Positions 14,101 to 43,055 of a DNA stretch of 64,000 nucleotides are shown piece after piece; the stretch's first letter is position 1, and every line of letters starts with the position of its first letter. The position numbers were made by a program, and so were the translations under genes. Source of the DNA: Elysia crispata (taxonomy: Eukaryota; Mollusca; Gastropoda; Plakobranchidae); assembly GCA_033675545.1 (NCBI GenBank), contig JAWDGP010002489.1, forward strand, positions 1,142,501 through 1,206,500, given 5' to 3'. The notes under the pieces were generated by a model. It saw only the letters and a list, made by a program, of their open reading frames with translations. It was not told the DNA's origin and made no database searches.

Positions 14101-17100
14101 AGATAAAATTACTAGATCTCTAAGCTCTATAATTCTGGCTTCTGGAAAATGCATAGATTATACTGATCATTACAATTTACCATCTTTCTACATGCAAGTT
14201 TCTAAACAACAACAAAGCAGCTCCACGAGTCAGCAGTTTGAAGCCACACTGGGTATCTCTGATGCCCCTCACACAGAAGAACCAGACCACAAAATGGAAG
14301 CCAATCATGAGGACAGTGCGGAAAAAAGATCTCTGGAAAGAAAAATTAATTGCTGAATTAAGATTTTAAATATTATAAGAATGAATTGATTAAAAAAATT
14401 TTTTTGAACAATTCCTTTGCCTAGGTCGTAGTTTTAAAATAATCATTGTCACCTTGCAATTACAGAATCCTTTTATAATAACATTGCCATGTATTAAAAA
14501 TGTAAAAAAAAAAACCAACCAAAAACTGAATTGTGAAAGCAATTTTTTTTTTTTTTTGAATTAAGAGATGTAGTGTTTTGAAGCATTTCTGAGGGAGAAC
14601 ATGCTATAAACGCATGTATTACACAATATGGCTGAATGTTAGAATTATACAGCCTTGTCAATATTGATAAAATGAAACATCAATAAGTTGCTTTTAAAGT
14701 TAATGCTCAAATGGCTTCTTTAGTCTTAAAACTACTCTCTCCACAATCGTGACAGTTTGCTTTAACTTCACGCAGAACTAAAAGTAAAAAGTATGCTACA
14801 TTTCCTGAACCAATTAAAATAAAAAATAATTTAAAAGAAATATGCCAAAGGCTTCACACTTACAAGTGTAAATAAATTAACAAAAGAATACATTGACCAT
14901 CCATGTTGTTTCCTTTTCACCACTATCAATATTAACTTACAAACTTAAAAAAAAAAGTTTTATCTACTATACTTTTTGTCACAATGCATCATATTTTGAT
15001 GAAATTCAATCAAAATCAGTTTAATTTTCATTTTCCTCTTAAAATATTTATACGCCTCCTAGACTTAGGAATAAAATTAATGAATATGTTGTTTTAATTC
15101 CTTTCACATGCTTCGGTAATAATAGAAAATTATCATTAAAAGACTGTGATGTATGACTCTAATGAGATGTTCAGTGGAGGAAAACCAAGAGACTAGCAAC
15201 AGTACAGAGACCGAATTACTGTAAACAATATATTTCTATTCAAAATGTAAGGTTTTGTAGCTAGTGTGGAGCTTTATGTTGCATTGCTTGTTTTCTCTTT
15301 TTTTTTTTTAACCTATATGTCAGAATGCATCAAAATTTAGGTACAATTTTCTATTTTATTGTCTTGAAAGGAAATTCCAACCTTTGATTTCAGTTAAAAT
15401 GTGATAATTTGTATTCAACAAAAAAATCACCACCAAAGTAGTGAAAATTTATTGTCTTGAAAGGAAATTCCAACCTTTGATTTCAGTTAAAATGTGATAA
15501 TTTGTATTCAACAAAAAAATCACCACCAAAGTAGTGAAAACGCAAGGAAATAAAATAAATACAAAGAATTTCTCTGAATATTCTGTTAAGAGAAAAATGA
15601 AACACAACTCCAATTTTTCCAATCAGTGAAAAAGATAATTTCTATACATATGGAAATTGATATTGCAAATAATTATAAATGATAAACATGTTTCTTCCCA
15701 CATGCATGTAAGTTTTTCCTATTTAGAAATTAGTTTTAAAAATAATTATTTATCTCCAAAGTGAAGAACTATTTGAAAATTATGTTGGAAAGTACCAAAC
15801 ATATTATTCTTTCATAATTCAAAAGAAAAGGTCGTGTTAAAAAGAAAAGATTCTTCAACTTAAAAATGAGGCTCATTTTCTCTTTTTTTTACATCAATTT
15901 TACTTTAGCCATGCAGAATTCGATTCAACAGACACTGCCTCACCTCTGCTATGGAGTCCTTTTCTAAATGTGCTCTTGATCCACAAACAATTGCCACAGG
16001 TCCCTAACAAAAAAGTAGATATTAATGAATAAAACTTAAAAACCTTATAAAATGAAAATTTTAAACCTAAATATAAAAAAAAAAAAATGAATAGTAACAT
16101 AATATGAGATAAATACCATTTTACTGAAAGAAACTTTCATTCTACTAACAATCTCCACATTACAAAATAGAGTCATTTTATAATCAAAGCAAAAACTAGT
16201 GTAAATACATGACTAAAAAATTTTGTCAAATCACTTTAGCAAGAGAGATAAAACTGCATAGATAATTGTTCATTACAATAAATGAATCATGGAGATTATA
16301 TATATATATATATATATATAATAGCAGATTTTCCTGATAAATTTTGCATTACGCACAGCAAAATTTTTAGAAACCTGTTTAAAAAAAGGCAAACAAGAAG
16401 TTGCATTATGTTCTTAAAAGTCATCAAGCTCAATATTTTCATTAGACTATGTCTATTTGGATAGAGGCTACAAAGATGACACCATTTTCACTCCTGAATG
16501 AAAATTGTCAGACATGGGATGTAAAGCCATTTGACTTGAGACCCTTCTTAAAGGGAAAATATTTACAGCAGTTTTTTTAATTAATTTCTTTGCTTGTGAT
16601 ATTAGAAATACAAAGGCTAAAGAAGAAGAGTTTGCTAATATAAACTAACTTTGGAATAGCATGAGTCTATAAAATGGATTCTGACCACTAATTCGAAAAT
16701 CACAAAATCAAAAGATATAGGTTTATATACATACTCAAATCAATACAGAAAAATGATTATATTTTCATGCTGTGAAATCATTCTTTCAAAACTGAATGTC
16801 AAGAGAATGGAGAAGAAATAATTTGTCAAGTAAGCAGAAAATGATCACAAAAAATAAGATTAAGGAAACATACATACATGATGCTTGGATAACTTTTTAT
16901 ACTTTTTTTCATCGCTCCTGTCAACGCTAAGCAAGGCTGTCATGCTAGCCTCTAGTTTATCAAGATCGCTGAACTTGCTGGCCCCATCAGCATCGACAAA
17001 GAGGATATTCTTTCCTCTGCTTGATAATATGCCCTACATACATAAAAAAGTTAAGCATGATCAAACTAAAATGTATAGAGAAATGTGAATTCAATATTAA

Positions 17101-20100
17101 GCATTAATTCATACATCTTTATTTGACAGGTTCTTGTTAGTAAAAAGTAAACTGAAAAATAAAAATTGGTTTTAAATGGTAATCATTGTCCCTAATACCC
17201 AAATGAAACATTTTTTTGCACGATGTAACTGCTAAAACCATTTTAATTCTACTATACAACAATCCAAAACAAAACAAAAAATTTGTGAGATTTAATCTAT
17301 ATTTTGTAGATTTTGATATGAGATAATTAAATAAAACCCTGATATTCAGCACACAAAAACACGCAAAAAAACAATTTATAGTAAAGAATAAGAGGTTTTT
17401 TTTTTTTATCTTCAAAACTTCTTCAGCATTTATATTGTTATGCCTTTGCAACATTATAAAAAATTTTTAAACTAACTCATTAACTTGAATAAATATTGAA
17501 GAGAAAAACTTTCTCCTACCATTCTTACTGCTCCACCTTTTCCTTTATTTTTGTGAAGAGTGAGTACCCGTACTTTATCTGATCCATATTTCTCTGACTG
17601 TCGAAGCCCAATCTGGAAAAAAAAAATATGAGTAAAGAAATTATAGCCATACGACGCAGGAAATTTTCTTACAGGAACCCAGATCCTTGGAAATATCGAC
17701 ATATCAAATTCTTCTCTGATTTACGTTTTTCCACATCGTATAAAATATATTCAATGTAGAACAAAATATTGTGTTACATAATCTAGGATACTATTAAGTA
17801 GTGAAAAGACATGGGAAAAATAATATTGAAGCTGTGATTATTTATCTTACTCTTTGCACTGGGACTTTTGTGAAAATTACGAGTCATCTTCAGTTTCTAA
17901 AACTACATCTTTGGCAGGTTTTATGATCCAAAAAAGAATAGTGTGGAATAAAATGTATCAATAAAACATGACAGAAATTTTGTATACAATGACAAAATAG
18001 ATTAATTTATTTCTCACCGTTAAAACAAAATTTTTAATGACTGAAGTATTATGTACTGAAAATAAATTTCCTTTCTAGAACAAAAGGATTCAGGGTAAAG
18101 ATTTGGTTAGTCTTAATAACACTTCAGAAAATCTGCATCAACAATGTAATAAGAGAAACTGTAAAGAAAACAATAAAGCCTTAATTACCTCTGTAGTAAT
18201 ATCTTTGCTACCATCATCCACAATAAGGACTTCATAGGTAAAGGACGGATCACTGGTTTGCCTTTCTTCTAAATATTCCATTGTCTCAGCCATCATGATG
18301 GGCACTGTTCAAAGTAAAGTATAAATGTTAACTCTACTTTGAATTGATAACTTTGGCACTTAATCAGGAAACACAAATGGAAAAATGCTTCATTCAATCT
18401 AAATAACACTGGTAAAGAAGCCTTGAAAGTACCATCACCATACAGAATGCAAAGTGTATTTTTATAGATGGCTCTGAAAAAACTTGATGATGAGCAACTG
18501 ACAATAACTGAGGACTTTGTATCCTTGCATGCCCATTAGCAGGTGTAACAGAAGAAAGTCTGCACTTCTCATTGTGCCAACGGTCTATCATATCTTTTTT
18601 CCAGACTCACCAATTGGGAGAGCCTTGCTCTGATTCTTCACTTCAATTAACATGGATAACTTATTATTAATATCTTACCTAAGAAGTGAAGCATCATACA
18701 TATAATGAATAAAACAACTCACAAATTTAACAAATAATTAAGCTGACATTGTGTATGATTGAAACACTTTCTTAGATTCTAAATGTTATATTATAATTAT
18801 TTTGCTAAAAAGTATTAGAAAATAAATAAAAGCCCAGGAAAATTTTCAAGAAAAAAAAACAACCAAGAAATATACATCTCTTATTTTAAGAGGGCATAAA
18901 AAATTTTTGGGATATTTTTATGACAATAATTTCAGTCACACGATAACAAAAAATGTTTGGATAAAAAATCTTTGACAGCTAAGCTGGCCAGCATCATAAG
19001 TTAAGATCCAAACTAAAGAAACTCATCACTTACACCTGGTTTCCTCATTGTATGCAGGAACAATAACTGAAAGATCCAGGGTTGGCTTATCCATATAATC
19101 TGGGAATCGACGTTTTGTTTTTGTACCTGTGTCAAAGTAAAACTTCTCACTGTCATGGCGCTTGAGGTCAGGGTAAGTAGAGGTTGACTTGTATGCATAA
19201 AACAAAAACTGTTGATGACAGAAAAAAGGCATGATAGAAAAAATATATATTTTTGGATTGTAACTAAGAAAAAGGGAAATATCGATGGACACATTTCATT
19301 TGACAAATATGTGTACATAACAAGCAAAGAAAAGAAACCCTTTTTTCTCAGAAATGGAGGCAAAAGGGAGATAAAAGAGAAAAAATTGACTGAACTATTC
19401 CCATTTATTAATCTACATATTTGAATTCATGGCCTTTGGTAATTTATCCTATAAGCTTGTACTTTCTTTCAATGAAAGTGAACTTTTGTAGACCTCATGG
19501 CACTTTCAGTTCAAATATGTGACCAAAGCCCATTTATCTGAGTATTGCTGCAAAAGACCTTAAAAAAATTTATGTGCATACCTTGAAGAAAAAAAATATT
19601 TAACTCACAATTTGGATAGATCTATCGAAAGATTTAGCTAATCCAGATAAATTTGGCTTAAAGTAAAATGCGGGTTAAAGTTCATGCACATATTTAAAAG
19701 GTTACGCAGAGGAAGTTAACATACCTTTAACCAAAGAAGATTAGACTATTTTTAGACCAACCCACTTCAGCATTATAGCATATAGATTTGTTTATTATCC
19801 ATATATAATTATGCTATATTTTCAGATGACACGATACATGTGATGGCATCAATTTGGTCAGTCTTTAAAAGCTCACAATCTCAGTTCTCTATACAGCCAA
19901 GCATAAATTTACAGGCATCGAGCCAAATAATGGCAGCTAGTGCAAAATCAAGATCATAGACAAGCTCATTTGAAATTGCTAAAGGGATCTCGCTCACTGC
20001 TTGACAACAACAGTAAATAAATGTTTATTAAGTCCAATTCCCCTTTTTACAGACGAGCATGCTCTTCAGATCTGTAAGATCTGCACAATACAGTTTTAAG

Positions 20101-22331
20101 CTTCAATATGATTCATGACCAGCGATACCTCTGAAAAACTTTGATGTTGCTTTTTGGGTGCATATTTTCAAGACATAGGGTCTAAAGATCAAGTGATACC
20201 TTGCTGAGGTAATGATTGAATAAAGGGCTGCGAAGAAATTCATCCTACATTATTTGATTCTAGAAGTAGAACCTGATAATGTGATATATGAAGAAATTTT
20301 ACCCACCAATTACAAATACATTTTTTTTACAAACTAATGTAGCAAGGACATGGTTATCACAAGATCATCAGACTTACATTATTGTAACTGTAACTTGGGT
20401 GTAGTGGGAAAGCATACAAAGTTAAGTCATATTACGGAACTGAAAGGCTGGGCTAGACTCCAACCAAAGCAGAGACAACTAAATATAAGAATTATCTAGA
20501 GTCAAAATTAACAATCTAAACTATATCTAGTTTTCTGTACATTTGACAACTAGATAAGATTGTTTATGTTACAATCATTAAATGCATTTTACTCTAGCAG
20601 TGTTTTATCAGTTGAGCGTTTCTAAAACTATTAAACAGACTTTTCCTTCATGCAATAATCCAGATCTAGAGTCTAGATTAAGTGATTATGGAGTTTCAAT
20701 CAGATCTAAGCCTATGCCTAATATAAATAATAAATGAGTAATAGATTTTTAAATGTACAATAGAGTCTAAATTATAAATGGAGTTTCAATGAGATCTATT
20801 CTAAGGCTATGCATCAATTTGGTCAGTCTTTTAAAGCTCACTATCTCAATTCTATATACAGCCAAGCATAAACTTACAGGCATTGAGCCAAATAATGGCA
20901 GCTAGTGCAAAATCAAGATCATAGACAAGCTCATTTGAAATTGCTAAAGGGATCTCGCTCATTGCTTGACAACAACAGTAAAAAAAATGTTTATTAAGTC
21001 CAATTCCCCTTTTTACAGACGAGCATGCTCTTCAGATCTGTAAGATCTGCACAATACAGTTTTAAGCTTCAATATGATTCATGACCAGCGATACCTCTGA
21101 AAAACTTTGATATTGCTTTTTGGGTGCATATTTTCAAGACATAGGGTCTAAAGATCAAGTGATACCTTGCTGAGGTAATGATTGAATAAAGGGCTGCGAA
21201 GAAATTCATCCTACATTATTTGATTCTAGAAGTAGAACCTGATAATGTGATATATGAAGAAATTTTGCCAACCAATTACAAATACATTTTTTTACAAACT
21301 AATGTAGCAAGGACATGGTTATCACAAGATCATCAGACTTACATTATTGTAACTGTAACTTGGGTGTAGTGGGAAAGCATACAAAGTTAAGTCATATTAC
21401 GAAACTGATAGGCTGGGCTAGACTCCAACCAAAGCAGAGACAACTCATATATAAGAATTATCTAGAGTCAAAATTAACAATCTAAACTATATCTAGTTTT
21501 CTGTACATTTGACAACTAGATAAGATTGTTTACATTACAATCATTATGATTATGCATTTTACTCTAGCAGTGTTTTATCAGTTGAGCGTTTCTAAAACTA
21601 TTAAACAGGCTTTTCCTTCATGCAATAGTCCAGATCTAGAGTCTAGATTAAGTGTACAATAGAGTCTAAATTATGGAGTTTTGATCAGATCTAAGCCTAT
21701 GCCTAATATTAATAATAAATGAGTAATAGATTTTTAAATGTACAATAGAGTCTAAATTATTCTATAGATGCCTAATATAAATAGTAAATGAGTAGGGCCT
21801 ATTAGATTTACCTGCGTAAATTTAAAATTAATTCTGTACCAATAAACTGCAAGACTGCCAACAACTGTTGGTCTTGATTGAACTTAAGTTTTAAAAATTT
21901 AAATAAGACCATACTTTGTTTCAGAGATTTCGATTTTGCCTAGATTCTACACCACATCTAGATATGGATTGGGGTACTAATACCGCAGTGGTGCGGTCCC
22001 AGTTGGACGTAAACAAATCACGCGACAAATGGCCAGATTGTTATCAAAAATAGCCAAAACAAGTTCAACATTTTTTTTTACGGAAATGCCTCTTCAGAAG
22101 AAGTTGCCTTTGAATTTTTTCAAGATAATAATTTGATTAGATCAGTGCTTTATTTTTAAAAAGCAGTCAAAATCTGGCCAGATTACTGTATCCACCATGG
22201 GCGCACTGTTAACATAGAGCCGGGACCGTAGCACTGCGGTATGATCTATAATAGTAATATCTTACCAGCGTTAGACAGACAACTGCAAAAGAAACAATGA
22301 ATGTCAGAACTTCGAACAATAAAGGGATCAT
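11122..22331 (-). CDS. ALG5: Dolichyl-phosphate beta-glucosyltransferase, complete, 9 exons
   Basis: ALG5 is an ER membrane GT2 enzyme that transfers glucose from UDP-Glc to dolichyl phosphate. The Glc-P-Dol product is the donor for the last glucose residues of the N-glycan precursor. Coding exons in transcript order are 22331-22266, 19208-19034, 18304-18189, 17612-17520, 17033-16878, 16003-15944, 14332-14181, 12364-12279 and 11231-11122 (stop at 11,122-11,124). They total 1,014 bases, or 337 residues, and every junction is in phase with GT donors and AG acceptors. Visible features are an N-terminal membrane anchor (about residues 3-26), LSVIVPAYNEETR (68-80), VDDGS (109-113), the metal-binding DADG (164-167), CGSRAHLEKDSIAE, RDTQCGFKLL, LHVERWAFDVDLL and VPVWSWLQMGRD. 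The fifth exon carries a few more residues than I recall in human ALG5, which is about 324 aa. The start was chosen because its 22-residue exon supplies the anchor and splices in phase. It is divergent from TBC1D19. Confidence 0.96.
13358..13963. mobile_element. Non-autonomous DNA transposon, TA-flanked (pogo/Tigger-like?)
   Basis: The left end is CAGTAGAACATGAATATAGC. Read on the opposite strand, the right end is CAGTAGAACATGACTACAGC. Both are flanked by TA (13,356-13,357 and 13,964-13,965), as expected for Tc1/mariner-superfamily insertion. A related end-like string (TACTGAACATGGATATAGCG) occurs inside near 13,487-13,506, and CAGCGGGAxTT-type strings recur near both ends. No transposase frame is present. 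It lies in the seventh ALG5 intron. The pogo/Tigger assignment rests on the CAGTxGAAC start and is tentative. Confidence 0.75.
15355..15540. repeat. Perfect 93-bp tandem duplication
   Basis: Positions 15,355-15,447 (starting TTTATTGTCTTGAAAGG) are repeated without visible change at 15,448-15,540. It lies in the sixth ALG5 intron, less than 450 bases from the 15,944-16,003 exon. Perfect identity implies a recent event or an assembly artefact. Confidence 0.95.
16297..16321. repeat. (TA)n microsatellite
   Basis: A short pure TA tract in the fifth ALG5 intron. Confidence 0.85.
19846..21760. repeat. ~0.95-kb tandem segmental duplication in ALG5 intron 1
   Basis: Copy one runs from about 19,846 to 20,776 and copy two from about 20,811 to 21,760, at an offset of about 965 bases. 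Both begin GCATCAATTTGGTCAGTC and share long stretches, for example the run from CAGCCAAGCATAAA through CCAAATAATGGCAGC and GACGAGCATGCTCTTC. Differences are scattered substitutions and short indels, including rearranged TAGATC-rich text at the 3' end of each copy. No coding potential was seen. Confidence 0.93.
21980..22242. mobile_element. Small inverted-repeat element (MITE candidate)
   Basis: The left end ATACCGCAGTGGTGCGGTCC (21,980-21,999) matches the right end read in reverse, ATACCGCAGTGCTACGGTCC. About 260 bases lie between the outer limits and hold no open frame. The right end lies 23 bases from the donor of ALG5 exon 1 (22,266). The target duplication is unclear, so the superfamily is not assigned. 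Confidence 0.6.
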
Positions 22332-23126
22332 GATTATTTAGGTTTCAACGACCAAGCCAGAATAAAAGTTAATCCTTAATTTCAAGTCTAGATCTAGAGA
22401 TGCCGGTGCAATGTATGTATGTGTTCAGGGAAGTGGTAGCAGCCTGCTGCCAGTGGAGCGGATCAACAGGGGCAGGTTTGTGAAAGGCATGATAAGTTGA
22501 AGACACGAATATTGTTTTCATCACCCCGGAAGTTGTTGGTTTGCTTCAAGGGGAGAACACTATGATGAACTGATTTTCGAGTTGGGAATCATTAAGGAAA
22601 TTCCCGTTTATTTATTTATGTATTATTTTCATTTTTTTTTTCTACTAGATCTAGATTCTAGATCTAGTTTTTTTTTTTTTTTTTTAATAATAATAATCTG
22701 TTTAACAATTTTAAATCATACAATCAAGCTCTCAGATTTTGAGAACCCTTGGAATGAGTTGTAAGAGACAAGAAAAATTAACTAAGGACAAACAAACAAA
22801 ACAAGTTTGAACGTGACGAAATGTTTTCACAATCATGTATACGTTTTATGAAAAGTATTCAACAATACGACTACTATCATCATCATCATCATCATCATCT
22901 TCATCATCATCATCCCATTCGTATATACTCGGAAAACACAGGGGACGTTCGTTGCAGATTTAGATAACGCAAGGAATCATAACAGAGAAATCAACCAAGC
23001 AAACCACTTTTTGAAAATTATATATAAATATTTTAAGTTAGAAAATTAGTTCTTTTCTCAGGTAGGTTGAGAGCACGCGCAAGTTTTGCGAGAGGAAGAA
23101 TAAGAAGGATAATGATGATAATAATG

Positions 23127-23201
<75 letters not shown>

Positions 23202-25064
23202 GAAGAAGAAGAAGAAGAAGAAGAAGAAGAAGAAGAAGAAGAAGAAGAAGAAGAAGAAGAAGAAGAAGAAGAAGAAGAAGAAGAAGAAGAAGAAGAAGAA
23301 GAAGAAGAAGAAGAAGAAGAAGAAGGGGGAGGAGGAGGAGGAGGAGGAGGAGAAGTGGTCTTTAAGATTTTGTGACACAATCATAGAACTTTTTCACCCG
23401 AAATTGCTTGTCGGGTCCTCAAACTCGACGTGGTTGTTGATAAGACATATTTTCAACGATGGTTTTGGTTTTTATGATATCGTAATCGTCTTAGCTTTTA
23501 TTGTAATACAATACACACATGCTTGTCTTTCTTCAAATGATAGGCTTCTGTTAAGAAAGACATTCTACCAGAGTATTTGACGATCTCATTAGCGATTCGT
23601 AATGCTGGTAAATTTCCTTTAAGACTGTACGCTTGATCTATATTCATTTTATTTCATCCATTCCAGCAAAAAATTGTTTTGAGTAGGAGTGTTTACAACA
23701 AAACTGGCAACACTAGCAATTCCCTTACCCCTGCTTTTCTTAAAATAATTATTTAATTATTCTTCGATTCAAAAGCCTAGATTACAGCAAGTTCACGCCA
23801 TTCTCTTTTAACCGTTTCTTATCTTGGCACTCTTTGTTGTGCGTTAAGTTGAGAGTTTCAGATGGAGATAATTCTTATTACATGTAGTTCCATCGCCAAC
23901 ACCCTTTACCCGTTACGTAGGCCTAGTCAAGATCATTCCTCGATTAAAATATGATAGACGGAACCAGCCAACTTTGTGCTTCATTTGTTTACTTGTTGCT
24001 GTGTAATGGCGGTCGAACATCTGTTCGTTTGACGACAAGTTGAAACTTCCCTGCATAACTTTGACTATTGCTTGTAATATGCAAATTTATTCTTTAAGAC
24101 TAAAATGTATCAAAAACGTATATGCTATGTATGTGGACGTAAATTACATATAGATCTAGATCTTCTGTTGATTAAAAAAAAAAAAAAAACTACAAAAAAC
24201 ACAAACAACAAAATGTAACAGCTAGACTTATAAGATCCCCAGTCACTACTGGTTTTGATATAAAGGTTTAAATCTGGAGTGAACCTTTGCTAGAAGGAGG
24301 AGAAACAAGGCAAATTCGACAAATTCATGATTACCATTAAGTACTGGAAATGGCAATAGAAGATTTAGATCTAGGCCTAGGTTTTATCTGCAAAACTTAG
24401 ATAAGAAACAAGTTATTGAAGTATAGACTTTGAAATACAATAATTTTCTTTTGCTAATGCCCTGAACTCTAATTAGATCTAATTCAGCTTAATTGGTAGC
24501 AAAACTATTAAGAAAGTTATTATATGAAGAAGTTATTTTAGAAAAGGCAGCAAAAAGATGGAGAAGTGGATGTCCGGTATTATTGCAGTTATCGGCCCAA
24601 ATCACTTATAGATTTTAAATGGTATTTTTCTTAATGAATTTGAGTTTGCTAAACACGAATATGGTGTTTTTATTCGTCGGAATTTAATACTTTTCAAGAT
24701 GTAAGCATTTTTGTGTTGCTCTACAATCCTATTAAATTTCAAGTTTTGAATTCGTTGGAAAACATTCAATTTGTTAGTCCTAACCTTAGATGGGCCGATA
24801 TCTGCAAATTTACCAATTTCTTTCCCCAAAATTAATTTTAATTTGATGGACTCACTGACATAAAAAGAGCTAAATAGTCTGATAATTGTGTGAATTGAAA
24901 GATATTTGAATATTTGTCTTTGTTGCAATTTTATAATCTCAAATGATAGGCTCTCAGGCGGGCAAATGTAAAATATTGTAATGCTTAAAAATTTTTGTTA
25001 TTTATTTATATTTTACATGTTTTTTTTACAGAGCTGAACTCAAACTGAGCCATACTATGCAGAT
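22332..25064. promoter_or_regulatory. Shared divergent 5' region of ALG5 and TBC1D19
   Basis: The start codons of the minus-strand ALG5 (22,331) and plus-strand TBC1D19 (25,065) face away from each other across about 2.7 kb. Both promoters must lie here, or in upstream non-coding exons. TBC1D19 has an acceptor (TTTTTTTACAG) ending at 25,031, so at least one untranslated exon precedes its first coding exon. No TATA box can be assigned with confidence. The interval also holds an ATC tract (22,877-22,915) and the large triplet block at 23,107-23,352. Confidence 0.6.
23107..23352 (+). repeat. (TAA)n-(GAA)n-(GGA)n compound array
   Basis: About 90 bases of TAA-type units run to about 23,200. They are followed by about 41 uninterrupted GAA units (about 23,202-23,325) and then about eight GGA units (to about 23,352). 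The long Ser, Phe, Ile and Glu frames here are artefacts. Long GAA/TTC tracts are known to form triplex and sticky-DNA structures. Confidence 0.97.

Positions 25065-43055
<17,991 letters not shown>

Noticed and set aside
23033-23384. Poly-Ser/Phe/Glu open frames of about 100 codons
   Set aside because: They are explained by the TAA, GAA and GGA arrays.
24602-24928. 108-codon minus-strand frame upstream of TBC1D19
   Set aside because: AT-rich, no recognisable domain, and overlaps an inverted repeat. Likely chance.
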